A DNA stretch of 64,000 nucleotides from Imbricaverruca yamaguchii. Lineage: Eukaryota; Arthropoda; Thecostraca; Neoverrucidae. Every line of letters begins with the position of its first letter. The stretch's first letter is position 1. The notes under the pieces were generated by a model that did no database searches, was not told the origin of the DNA, and saw only the letters and a list, made by a program, of their open reading frames with translations. Of the stretch, positions 12,555 through 23,970 are shown one piece after another. The stretch covers positions 3,625,501-3,689,500 of the forward strand of contig JAOTOL010001643.1 in assembly GCA_034440575.1 (NCBI GenBank), given 5' to 3'. A program made the translations under genes and the position numbers.

Positions 12555-13472
12555 TATGGCAGCCGTCACACCAGGTCCGCCAGCCGCCACATCAGGTCCG
12601 GCAGTCACCACATCAGGTCAGGCAGCCGCCACATCAGGTCCGGCAGTCACCACATCAGGTCCGGCAGTCACCACATCAGGTCCGGCAGTCACCACATCAG
12701 GTCCGGCAATCACCACATCAGGTCCGGCAGCCGCTACATCAGGTCCGGCAGCCGCCACATCAGGTCCGGCAGTCACCACACCAGGTCCGCCAGCCGCCAC
12801 ACCAGGTCCGGCAGTCACCACATCAGGTCCGCCAGCCGCCACATCAGGTCAGGCAGTCACCACATCAGGTCCGGCAGTCACCACACCAGGTCCGCCAGCC
12901 GCCACATCAGGTCCGGCAGCCGCTACATCAGGTATGGCAGCCGCCACACCAGGTCCGGCAGTCACCACATCAGGTATGGCAGCCGCCACATCAGGTCCGG
13001 CAGTCACCACATCAGGTCCGGCAGTCACCACATCAGGTCCGGCAGTCACCACATCAGGTCCGGCAGTCACCACATCAGGTCCGGCAGCCGCCACATCAGG
13101 TCCGGCAGTCACCACACCAGGTCCGCCAGCCGCCACATCAGGTTCGGCAGCCGCTACATCAGGTCCGGCAGTCACCACATCAGGTCCGGCATCCGCTACA
13201 TCAGGTCCGGCAGTCACCACATCAGGTCCGGCAGCCGCCACATCAGGTCCGCCAGCCGCCACATCAGGTCAGGCAGTCACCACATCAGGTCCGGCAGTCA
13301 CCACACCAGGTCCGGCAGTCACCACATCAGGTCCGGCAGCCACCACATCAGGTCCGGCAGCCGCTACATCAGGTATGGCAGCCGCCACACCAGGTCCGGC
13401 AGCCGCCACACCAGGTCCGGCAGTCACCACATCAGGTCCGGCAGTCACCACACCAGGTCCGCCAGCCGCCAA
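12555..13472. repeat. Minisatellite, 21-bp unit, about 43 copies
   Basis: Units contain CCGGCAGTCACCACATCAGG with variants GCCGCCACA, CCGCCAGCC and GGTATGGCA. The 21-bp period is seven codons, so two plus frames and one minus frame stay open for hundreds of codons. One frame (12,274-13,551) would read as a Pro/Ala/Thr/Ser/Gly heptad protein of 425 residues. A secreted mucin-like repeat protein cannot be excluded. However, there is no signal peptide, the flanks of the frame look non-coding, and the other frames are equally open. Confidence 0.93.
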
Positions 13473-14130
13473 GCCAAACAATGAACATCGCATGGCAAGC
13501 TTACAATCATTGTCAAGACGTAAGTTGCATTATGTCCGTCCGAAACGTTGACTAATAGAGGAAGAATCTTCAATACTTCGATTCATGATCAGTTTTTCTT
13601 CAGAAAACTTGATTTGTTATACCTAGGTATATTCCATAGTACTACATCCCTGAACACAACTGCACTCTCTTAGTAGCTCGTAAAAAATATATATACCTTA
13701 TTGCGTTCAACTTTAATGGTAGTTCACGAATTTTAGAAATCGGTGGAACCTATTTTCGTAATTAAGCATAGCGCACTGCAATTTGTAGCGCATGCTCCAT
13801 ATTAGGCGCCCAGACGTGGAAATAGTGCTTGCAATGTCAGCACATGGGCATTGAAAAACAGCACAACTAAGCTGAAATTTGCTGTAATCTTGCATAAATT
13901 TGGTCCATCTGCCAAATATGGTGAACATGTTTCAAGCAACCACGAACCTGAATTAATTTTCAACTTAAAACAGATTCCAGGCTGTGTTACGGCCACTTTT
14001 GTTCCAGTCTCCTTGTTCAGCTTACGCTGCTTGCAGCCGCTTAGCGCGTCTCTCACCAGACCGATTGACAAGGCGGTCACCCTGCCTCAGGGCGCGCAGG
14101 TCACGTGACATGCGGTCACAGCCACGCAGC
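13473..14130. other. No gene seen between two minisatellites
   Basis: A+T-richer unique sequence. No supported coding region. Confidence 0.5.
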
Positions 14131-15140
14131 AGGCGCCTGTCTGGCCGCTCCTCAGCCAGAGCCGTCTGGCCGCCCCTCAGCCAGAGCCGTCTGGCCGCCC
14201 CTCAGCCAGAGCGGGATGGCCGTCCCTCAGTCAGAGCCGTCTGGCCGCCCCTCAGCCAGAGCCGTCTGCCGCCCCTCAGCCAGAGCCGTCTGGCCGTCCC
14301 TCAGCCAGAGCCGTCTGGCCGTCCCTCAGTCAGAGCCGTCTGGCCGCCCCTCAGCCAGAGCCGTCTGCCGCCCCTCAGCCAGAGCCGTCTGGCCGCCCCT
14401 CAGCCAGAGCCGTCTGGCCGCCCCTCAGCCAGAGCCGTCTGGCCGCCCCTCAGCCAGAGCCGTCTGGCCGCTCCTCAGCCAGAGCCGTCTGGCCGCTCCT
14501 CAGCCAGAGCCGTCTGGCCGCTCCTCAGCCAGAGCCGTCTGGCCGCTCCTCAGCCAGAGCCGTCTGGCCGCTCCTCAGCCAGAGCCGTCTGGCCGCTCCT
14601 CAGCCAGAGCCGTCTGGCCGCCCCTCAGCCAGAGCGGGATGGCCGTCCCTCAGTCAGAGCCGTCTGGCCGCCCCTCAGCCAGAGCCAGCCGGCCACCCCT
14701 CAGCCAGAGCCGTCTGGCCGCCCCTCAGCCAGAGCCGTCTGGCCACCCCTCAGCCAGAGCCGTCTGGCCGCCCCTCAGCCAGAGCGGGATGGCCGTCCCT
14801 CAGTCAGAGCCGTCTGGCCGCCCCTCAGCCAGAGCCAGCCGGCCACCCCTCAGCCAGAGCCGAATGGCAGCCCCTTAGCCAGAGCGGGATGGCCGTCCCT
14901 CAGCCAGAGCCGTCTGCCGTCCCTCAGCCAGAGCCGTCTGGCCGCCCCTCAGCCAGAGCCGTCTGGCCACCCCTCAGCCAGAGCCGTCTGGCCGCCCCTC
15001 AGCCAGAGCCGTCTGGCCGCCCCTCAGCCAGAGCGGGATGGCCGTCCCTCAGTCAGAGCCGTCTGGCCGCCCCTCAGCCAGAGCCAGCCGGCCACCCCTC
15101 AGCCAGAGCCGGATGGCCGCCCCTTAGCCAAAGCCGGCTG
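14131..15140. repeat. Minisatellite, 25-bp unit, about 40 copies
   Basis: Units contain CCGTCTGGCCGCCCCTCAGC followed by CAGAG, with recurrent variants GGGATGGCCGTCCC, CAGCCGGCCACCCC and CTCCTCAGCC. Variant blocks recur in the same order (for example 14,630-14,720 and 14,780-14,860), showing higher-order duplication. A 25-bp period gives a 25-residue peptide period, and open frames of 385 and 257 residues overlap here in different frames, which argues against a real protein. Confidence 0.93.
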
Positions 15141-16574
15141 AACCGTCACCGACGAAGCTGCATAACAAAAAAAAATATTGAAAAAAATATGTGCGCTTCA
15201 AGGAAAATAGTGTGGTGAAGCCAATAAAACCAAAATATAGAGTCGAGGTCCGATTCTGGCGGATGGTAGTCGGACGTAAAACCTAAAATAAAAGTGTATA
15301 CAAGAACTTTTTGAAAGAGTGACAATCGAGCCGACTGATCCGGGGCGTCCAGTTAAACTGTCAGCATGGCCGTTTTGATCAAGTTGAAGCTTTCCTCGAT
15401 CAGCATGTCGTTTAATGTCACTCCTGCTGGATGGACTGAAATCGAACGGTGCTGTACGGCTCCCTGGCGCTGACGATTGGTAGTATTGTAGGTTGGCACA
15501 GATCGGTCTCGACGGGTACAGAGGAGGGGGGGGCACTGCACACCCCCCCCCCCTGATGGTCGCAAGCGAACCAACAGATGTTGTTACTGAAGGCAGCAAT
15601 CGATTCCGTGCGACATGCTGCATATTCCCGTGGAATGCAATATATCCTTTAGAGGAGGATACAAGAAACGAAAATGGAGGATGGGATCGATAAATTATTC
15701 AGACCGGACTGCTCCTGCATTTCGCAACCGATTTCGCTGTGCCTGACACCACTCTATGTATAATGGAAGGAGTGTTATTTCACATTCGTTGATGGGGCAA
15801 ATACCCCTTCAATGTTGGTTTTGCTCCACCCCCAATAATTTCAACTTTCAGCATGGGACCCAATGCAATGTGCCCCCTAATTCATTTTGACCTGCCTATT
15901 GCCCGTATGTCGTGTGCTCCCCGAATAAATTTCGGAAAGCTATGCCCGTGAGTTAATGGACCCACTAATGTCCCTTAGCTCAAGTGATTGATTTTCATTG
16001 ATTTTCAAAATGATTGGAGAGTCCAGGGCATGCAATGTTTGAAGCGTTGTTTTCAATATTTCCCCTTCCCTACGATTCTTACAATTTTTAGGAGCATAAC
16101 TGTGTTCTCTTCAGTAGAGACATTCATCATGAAGAAATATAGTGTATTATAATATATTATATGTGACCCAACACACCTTGGCACTGGTGGAATCAGCGAG
16201 TTGTAAAATAGAGGCAATTTGTTGGAAATAATGACCACCAAATATCCACAACATGTCAGTCCATGCCTGGCTTGACATCTTTTGATTGCAACTGATGTGT
16301 GTTTACTTGTCGATGTAACACCAATGCCTTCTTGTGTGTACGTTTTAGAGCCTCCTTCACATTCGGGAAAGACGTGACCGAGTGCACGACCTTTTCGAAC
16401 TGTGGACCTCCACTGGCATTGGCATGACCTTGGAGCTGACCGTTGACACATTCAGCACTTGCCAGTGGCCAAACGTTGACAGTATCCTGACGCCAGCCGT
16501 GGCCTGATCTTGTCTCTGGTCCTCCACGTCCCACCCCCGACCTTCTCAAAACTGGCGGCGGCCTCGACACCGGC
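15141..16574. other. No gene seen; homopolymer tracts
   Basis: Contains a G run near 15,524-15,532 followed by a C run near 15,543-15,553. No supported gene. Confidence 0.5.
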
Positions 16575-18035
16575 CGCCGCTTCCCTGGCCTGCATCTGAC
16601 ATATTGTGGCATTGTCTGGTCTGCGTCTGACATGTTGCCACCTTCCCTGACCTGCATCTGACATATTGCAGCATTGTCTGTTCTGCGCCTGACATGTTGC
16701 CACCTTCCCTGGCCTGCATCTAACATATTGCGGCATTGTCTGGTCTGCGCCTGACATGTTGCCACCTTCCCTGGCCTGCATCTGACATATTGCAGCATTG
16801 TCTGGTCTGCGTCTGACATGTTGCCACCTTCCCTGGCCTGCATCTGACATATTGCAGCATTGTCTGGTCTGCGTCTGGCATGTTGCCACCTTCCCTTACC
16901 TGCATCTGACATATTGCAGCATTGTCTGGTCTGCGCCTGACATGTTGCCACCTTCCCTGACCTGCATCTGACATATTGCAGCATTGTCTGGTCTGCGTCT
17001 GACATGTTGCCACCTTCCCTTACCTGCATCTGACATATTGCAGCATTGTCTGGTCTGCGCCTGACATGTTGCCACCTTCCTTGGCCTGCATCTGACATAT
17101 TGCAGCATTGTCTGGCCTGCATCTGACATATTGCAGCATTGTCTGGCCTGTATCTGACATATTGCAGCATTGTCTGGTCTGCGCCTGACATGTTGCCACC
17201 TTCCTTGGCCTGCATCTGACATATTGCAGCATTGTCTGGCCTGCATCTGACATATTGCAGCATTGTCTGGCCTGTACCTCACATATTGCAGCATTGTCTG
17301 GTCTGCGCCTGACATGTTGCCACCTTCCTTGGCCTGCATCTGACATATTGCAGCATTGTCTTTTCTGCATCTGACATGTTGCCACCTTCTCTGGCCTGCA
17401 TCTGACATATTGCAGCATTGTCTGGTCTGCGTCTGACATGTTGCCACCTTCTCTGGCCTGCATCTGACATATTGCAGCATTGTCTGGTCTGCGTCTGACG
17501 TGTTGCCACCTTCCCTGGCCTGCATCTGACATATTGCAGCATTGTCTGGTCTGCATCTGACATGTTGCCACCTTCCCTGGCCTGCATCTGACATATTGCA
17601 GCATTGTCTGGTCTGCGTCTGACATGTTACCACCTTCCCTGGCCTGCATCTGACATATTGTAGCATTATCCGGTCAGCGTCTGACATGTTGCCACCTTCC
17701 CTGGCCTGCATCTGACATATTGCAGCATTGTTTGGTCTGCGTCTGATATGTTGCCACCTTCTCTGGCCAGCATCTGACATATTGCAGCATTATCCGGTCT
17801 GCGTCTGACATGTTACCACCTTCCCTGGCCTGCATCTGACATATTGCAGCATTTTCTGTTCTGCGTCTGACATGTTGCCACCTTCCCTGGCCTGCATCTG
17901 ACATATTGCAGCATTGTTTGGTCTGCGTCTGATATGTTGCCACCTTCTCTGGCCAGCATCTGACATATTGCAGCATTATCCGGTCTGCGTCTGACATGTT
18001 GCCACCTTCCCTGGCCTGCATCTGACATATTGCCA
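16575..18035. repeat. Minisatellite, 62-bp unit made of two diverged 31-bp halves, about 23 copies
   Basis: One half contains CATCTGACATATTGCAGCAT and the other GTCTGACATGTTGCCACCTT; together they form a 62-bp dimer repeated head to tail. Spacing between successive CCTGCATCTG motifs at 16,651, 16,713 and 16,775 is exactly 62 bp. In the middle (about 17,090-17,280) some monomers of the first half repeat without the second. Long minus-strand frames reading MSDAGQGRWQHVRR are carried by the array. Confidence 0.93.
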
Positions 18036-19799
18036 CGTTCCTCCTGACGTTGACCGTATCTTCAGTCCGAACCCTGATCCGACAGCAGCCCTGGCGCTTA
18101 CGGCCTTCGCTCCGGCCCAGCTGTTCTGAATCTGCCCCACGCCTGGTCTTCCTGGCCTTGACCCCATCCCTGATCCCAGCCATTACTGTTCTGGCTCATG
18201 ATTCTACGCACTGATTCGGTCCAAGGTCGCGTCATAATCCTGGCCCTTCTGGTCTTGCTCTCAGTTCTGATCTGCATCCTAGTTCCGCGCGACCACAATG
18301 ATCGGACCCGGAAGCGCAGCCAATGGGAGGGGAGAGGTGCTTCTCCCCTCTTTGGAACCAAAAATACATTTAGTCGAATAAGGCATTTCGAGGTTTTCAC
18401 GCAAAAAAGAATACTTTACGCACCCTTGGGCACCGATATCGGTCTCTATTTCATCGCTTTTTTCCTTGGTCGGGACCTCTCAAGTAAATCCTGGCTGTGC
18501 CCATGGTCGGAACACGTGGATTACTTTGAATATGCATGTTCCCAGGTGTGATCCGAGCCCTACATGGTGCCAGGAGCACAACCACAGGACAGTCTCATCA
18601 TGAATTAAACAAGAAATACCCAGTAGAGAACGTAAAGAACTGTAAATCTGGTGCATTCATCGTGTTATACTATATCTATTCACGGGCGTATTTTTTATTG
18701 TGTTAGAATTTCAAACATGAGATCACAGTCCATAAATGTTTCCGTAATGCTTGCATGCTTTGCGCAGCCCTGTGTAATATTGCTACTTTATGTATATTTA
18801 CTTATTATTTGATAAGTTTTCCTTCAATTCGTGTCTATTATTTCATTGGTTCTCAAAATCACCCTCATCGGCTGGGCATATGATCAATGAAACAAAAATA
18901 GTGTCATGCACAGCGAGCAACAGTCGAGCTCTCGACGACCTGTATCCACAGATGTGTCGCGATTTTGAGTGACTCCAGAGCTTAGAGGTAAATGATAAAT
19001 TGTGGGGGTACATTGGCATCGAGTACCTGCCTGGCACTCAACACATTGGTAGGAGATACATTGACGCCTGCCTACTTTCTTAGATGTGTAATGTAAAGAA
19101 CACCAATGTTTTCAGGCCATGGCCACCCTGTGTTAATCCGTTTGCGAGGCTGACAAGTTTCAATTTTGTCTTCTTAGCTCATCATCACGAAAGGCCAGTT
19201 ATCATGTCGGCTCTGTCGTGTGCCTTGCGACTGATTCGCCCGGTTCGTCACTCCACTCGCCAAGTCACGGATGTGGAACACGACCCACCACTTGCGTTCA
19301 TTCTAACAGATGCAGCTTGCCTCGCATCTATTTCCAGCGTCAACATTATGGGGGATGTCAACTTATGCGTGTAATGTGGAACTGCTTTGAAGATTTTATG
19401 CAACTGTGGCGAAACACAACCAGAGCTTCGCCTCGGTAAGTCTTCGCAGCGATTCGTTATTGCAATCATCGGGATCTTTATTTATTTACATACATGGTGG
19501 AGCAGGATCAATTTTAGATCACATCGTCTAATCATCTTCTTTGTTATGAAATTGTGACGAAGGGTAACATAGCATCTTTTATTTCATCATTTCATAGCAA
19601 CTTCTATGTTATGAAATTATGAAAGTCGGAAGGGCCGAGGCTACAGCCAATGTCAGGGTCATGCTGAAGGTCATGATCAAGTCAAGGACATGGCTTGGGC
19701 CACGGCTAGGGTCTGGGTACTCCCCGAAGGGTCATATCTATGACGCAGAATGGACCAGTACTGGCCAACAACAACTGTGCTGCTGGGCAACGGCAACGT
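18036..19799. other. No gene seen
   Basis: Contains degenerate CTGATCC/CTGGCCTT-like imperfect repeats at 18,040-18,310. Otherwise unique sequence with no supported coding exon. Confidence 0.45.
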
Positions 19800-20135
19800 T
19801 CAGGGATAGTCCAGGTCTGTACGAGGCAGGCTACAAGTAACTGCAGGTCAGGGATAGTCCAGGTCTGTGTGAGGTAGGCTATAAATAACTGCAAGTCAGG
19901 GATAGTCCAGGTCTGTATGAGGTAGGCCATAAATAACTGCAGGTCAGGGATAGTCCAGGTCTGTTCCAGGTGGGCCATAAATAACTGCAAGTCGGGGATA
20001 GTCCAGGTCTGTACCAGGTAGGCTATAAATAACTGCAAGTCAGGGATAGTCCAGGTCTGCATGTGGTAGGCTATAAATAACTGCAAGTCATGGATAGTCC
20101 AGGTCTGTACCAGGTAGGCTACAAATAGCCGGAAG
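19800..20135. repeat. Minisatellite, about 48-bp unit, 7 copies
   Basis: Units share GTCAGGGATAGTCCAGGTCT, then GAGGTAGGC and TAAATAACTGCA. Copies differ mainly at the variable centre (ACGAGGC, GTGAGGT, ACCAGGT). Confidence 0.92.
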
Positions 20136-23105
20136 TCAGTTGTGTTACAAGGATAACGGCTGGAGCCAGCGTTGAGAGGGTCACAGCCAAAGGGAGTAAG
20201 ACCAGGGCTGGATTCAGAACAAAGGCGGGAACACGGGATAGTGCTGGGAATCGGAATGTTACTCTAGGTCAGACCAGAGTCAGGGTTTTTGGTGGGGCTG
20301 GCCATTGAGATCAAATCGGTGCAAGCATCAAATCTGCAATATTACCATCAAGTATGCATTGCCTCTTCCATCAGTACCCGTGGCCAAGCGGATAGATAAC
20401 TTGACCTGTTCTCCGCTAGTACTCATGTGTGATGTTTCGGATAATGGCGTCTCAAAAACCTTTAGGACCTTTCCTCAAAGAATGCAATCCGGTACCGTTC
20501 CGGCAAGCGCTCTTTAGTCGCAATATACGTACGCATTAACACGCGCCCTGGAGGGGGGGGGGCGAAATGGGCCCACCCCTCCGGTTTTTCGTACACAACT
20601 CCAGATGTTACAGGGTGATATACACGATTGTTCGCGTACCTGCTTAGAAATGATCGGCGCGTTCGAAGCAAGACAAATGAAAATCGGATTATTTTTTTTC
20701 GAGTTCGGGGTCGTTAAAGTAAAAAAAATATCCGCGCCAGACCACAAAAATGGGCGCTGATGCGCTTCCAGTATAGTGGCAAAATGGAAGTGTTCTTGGC
20801 AACACTAGCGACTTGTTTGATGTATATTGTTATGCTTATAGTTTCAAAGTCATGTTATGTTACCGAGGTCCAGTCAGGTCAAATTGATGGCAGGTCAATG
20901 GAGCCAAACTTGGCCAACTGGAATGTTGTCATAAACGCAAATGACTGTCATGCGATTGATGTCAACTTGGATGTTACTCCTTAGGCATCCTGAAAACTAC
21001 TGTTTGTCATTGTTGTCGGAGTAGTCGGGCGGGCAACCTGGTTTCGATAACTGGAGCAGGTAATGACCCGATAAAGTGCTGTTATATAGGTGACCTGAAG
21101 TCAAATACCGGGTCTAACATCTGCATTGCATCAGTAGTAATGTCCAAAACATCACTGATGTCCATATTGGAGCATCTAAACACAATCACGGCGATCCATA
21201 TCAATGACAAACCAAGTCACGCAAAACCAGAATTAAAAATCAAAACATTTTTACATCATTTGACCTCGAAGATATTGACCTAATGTCATGGAATTTGCAC
21301 AAAATACAGTTCATACAGTACCCATCCACCCTAGAAATTTCGTTGCACCAGCTTTGATAGGAGCCGAGATCTTAGAGGGACGGAATTCGCCCCCGCCAGT
21401 GCGCGTAATTTTCAGAGGCCCTCCAGGGCACGTATTAACAGGCAACTCATCCTAGGTTTCGGTCTGATGCCGGATCATCAGTCTATGAACATAAACCTTG
21501 TCCACGTGTCTCTCTCACGCACAAAAAAAAACACGGAACACTCATGCGGTGCAAAATTTATCCAGACTATTCTCTCCATGATCATATAAGGGAGTTTGAC
21601 AAAGGTCACAAGCACATCGACAGAAATGCTCAAGCAAAGAAACTTTTATATTCTCGAAACCAATTATGTGCCTTCCAATGAATCTGTGAATACGAGGTTA
21701 TTATGATCTATATTAACGAGACGCTACGGTGGAATCGGAATCGCAAGACAAAGTATGTACGACTTTAAATGCCTATGTTTCATTCCAAAGTCGTTTCACA
21801 TAACGGCAAAGGATTATCAAAGGGCTGTTCAAGTAGTGACGCAAGCCAATTTTCTGAAACAACTTTTGTGCTACCCGACCTGGCCAACGGGGGGAGGGTG
21901 GGGTGGGCGTGGGTGGGGGTGAGGGGTATGTGTGCAGGCTGGTGATCTATGAAGAATACATGTCAATTATTGCAGCTCAGCTAAACAAAAATACCACGGA
22001 ACACTGGTAATAGACGATTACGTGAGCTGTTTGGCTCTCTTGCCTTTGATAAGGTGACGCTAAAATGAGTCCGATGCAATAGCCGCAGCGAGCTAGGAAC
22101 AAAACCAAACAAACCAAAGGCTACAATGATAGTATATGGATGTTTGCATCGTTACCTGGGACTGCGATGACCCCCTCTACATACCCTACCCAACTGTGGC
22201 ATCGCCCGGACCACTACCTCGACTCAACTTCTCAAGATCTGTTCACTGCTTCGAAACAATCTTGATATCTTCATCACATCTTCGCTGCGAACTGCGGACC
22301 ACTTCTTCAAGACTACAAACTTCACGAACAGCCGATGTCACCGCACTGGTGCCAGGCTGGCACAAGTCACCCAACAACAACGATGACGAGCTACGAGATA
22401 CAGCTCGGGGAGCTCCGAGACACAGATCCGGAGACCGAGCTTCCGGCCTTTGTATCTGTTGATGTTCAGCGGGTCGTATTGGGCACGTGGTTTCCGGCGG
22501 ATTATCAAGCGTAGCTGGTTGCGGAGTTTTGCGTTTCTAAACATGAGAGAGCACTGTTTTAAGCTATTCCCGCCATAAAGCCATATATATTGACATTTGG
22601 CAAATCACTATTCCCGCGCGCCATAAAATCAAGGTATTGCGTACCGTTCAAGGGGCGCCGCATGCATTAGAGGTGTGAACATACATAAGCAGTGAACGAT
22701 GTTAGCATGCGCAGAAGAACCCCGTTGAGGTTGACATGCCGCGAGACCCTCATAAACGACAGTCTACCGTCACCGCCAGATCAGATACCGCACACGAGAG
22801 GACGCACAGCAAACTCCAGCCAGGGGCCAACAAAAGAATCTTCCATAGAAGGAACACCGACCACCTTGTCCAGCTTAGGCATCATCACACTAGTATGATG
22901 CCCTCTTTGGAATTGGCTGGAAATGAGCACGATAATGAAATGCACCTGCATGACATAATCTGCCATGAACAGTGGATCGGCCCTGATAGGTGCACGCTGG
23001 TCGATTAGATTCAGTCACGGGAAGATTTCGTCCTCGTACTAAACCAGGGCACAGCTCGATTAACCAAATACTATTGTGTTTCAAGGGTAACCGGACAAAT
23101 GTTCG
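20136..23105. other. No recognised gene
   Basis: Unique sequence with several short open frames and no domain I recognise. A poly-G run lies near 20,552-20,562, and a G-rich GGGTGGGCGTGGGTGGGGG stretch lies at 21,900-21,920. Confidence 0.45.
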
Positions 23106-23625
23106 AAAAGCAAAGGCACGTATGGCAGATGTATGTACGCAAGCAAATGTACATAAGCGCAAATGTACGTATGACAAACGTACGTATGCGCAAAAGTGCG
23201 CATGCGCAAATGTACGTGAGCGCAAATGTACGTAAAAGCAAAAGTACGTATGCGCAAATGTACGTAAGCGCAAATGTGCGTATACGTAAAAGTACGTATG
23301 CGCAAATGTACGTAAGCGCAAATGTACCAATGCGCAAAAGTACCTTTGCGCAAATGTACGTGACCGCAAATGTACGTAAGCACAAAAGTACGTATGCGCA
23401 AGTGTATGTAAGCGCAAATGTATGTAAGCGCAAATGTATGTATGCACAAAAGTACGTTTGCGCAAAAGTACGTATGCACAAATGTACGTAAGCGGAAATG
23501 TGCGTAAACGCAAATGTACGTAAGGCTAAATGTACATATGCGCAAATGCACGCATGGAAATTGTACATATGCGCAAATATGCGTATGCTCAAATGTACCT
23601 AAAAACAAATGTACGTATGACATGC
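23106..23625. repeat. 16-bp satellite array, forward half
   Basis: About thirty units of CGTAAGCGCAAATGTA-type sequence (CGTATGCGCAAATGTA, with AAAGTA variants) run head to tail at exactly 16-bp spacing through most of the block. The array faces an opposite-orientation array of the same unit at 23,730-23,970. Confidence 0.92.
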
Positions 23626-23670
23626 ACCTCACAAACTGTGCCTAAACGCAAAGACACACAAAATGTGCTA

Positions 23671-23684
23671 AATGTACGTACATT
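23671..23684. repeat. Perfect palindrome at the junction of the two arrays
   Basis: AATGTACGTACATT is self-complementary and lies between the forward and reverse 16-bp arrays. It is what a head-to-head joining of two ATGTACGT units would give. Confidence 0.8.
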
Positions 23685-23729
23685 GGCTCATACGTACATT
23701 TCCTCTTGCATTATTTTACGTTTAGGTAC

Positions 23730-23970
23730 TGCTGCGCTGGCATACATTTGCGTTTACGTACTTTTGCGCTTACGTATATTTACGCTTTCGTACTTTTGCG
23801 CTTACGTATATTTGCGTTTACGTACTTTTGCGCATACGTACATTTGCGCATACGTATTTTTGCGCATACGTACATTTGCCATACGTACATTTGCGCTTAC
23901 GTACATTTGGTTACGTACATTTGGTTACGTACATTTGGTTACGTACATCTGTCATACGTACATTTGTCCT
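23730..23970. repeat. 16-bp satellite array, inverted half
   Basis: About fifteen units of the reverse complement, TACATTTGCGCTTACG type, ending in a subset reading TACGTACATTTGGT. Together with 23,106-23,625 it forms a long imperfect inverted repeat. Confidence 0.92.

Noticed and set aside
12530..13555. Long plus-strand open frame reading RQSPHQVRQPPHQV repeats
   Set aside because: A shadow of the 21-bp minisatellite; three frames are open in the same array and none has other gene features.
16256..18183. Minus-strand frames of up to 335 residues with MSDAGQGRWQHVRR repeats
   Set aside because: Produced by the 62-bp array. Overlapping frames are equally open and the flanking parts match nothing.
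23106..23970. CRISPR-like regular repeats
   Set aside because: Units are contiguous with no unique spacers, in a genome with introns and LINEs; it is satellite DNA.
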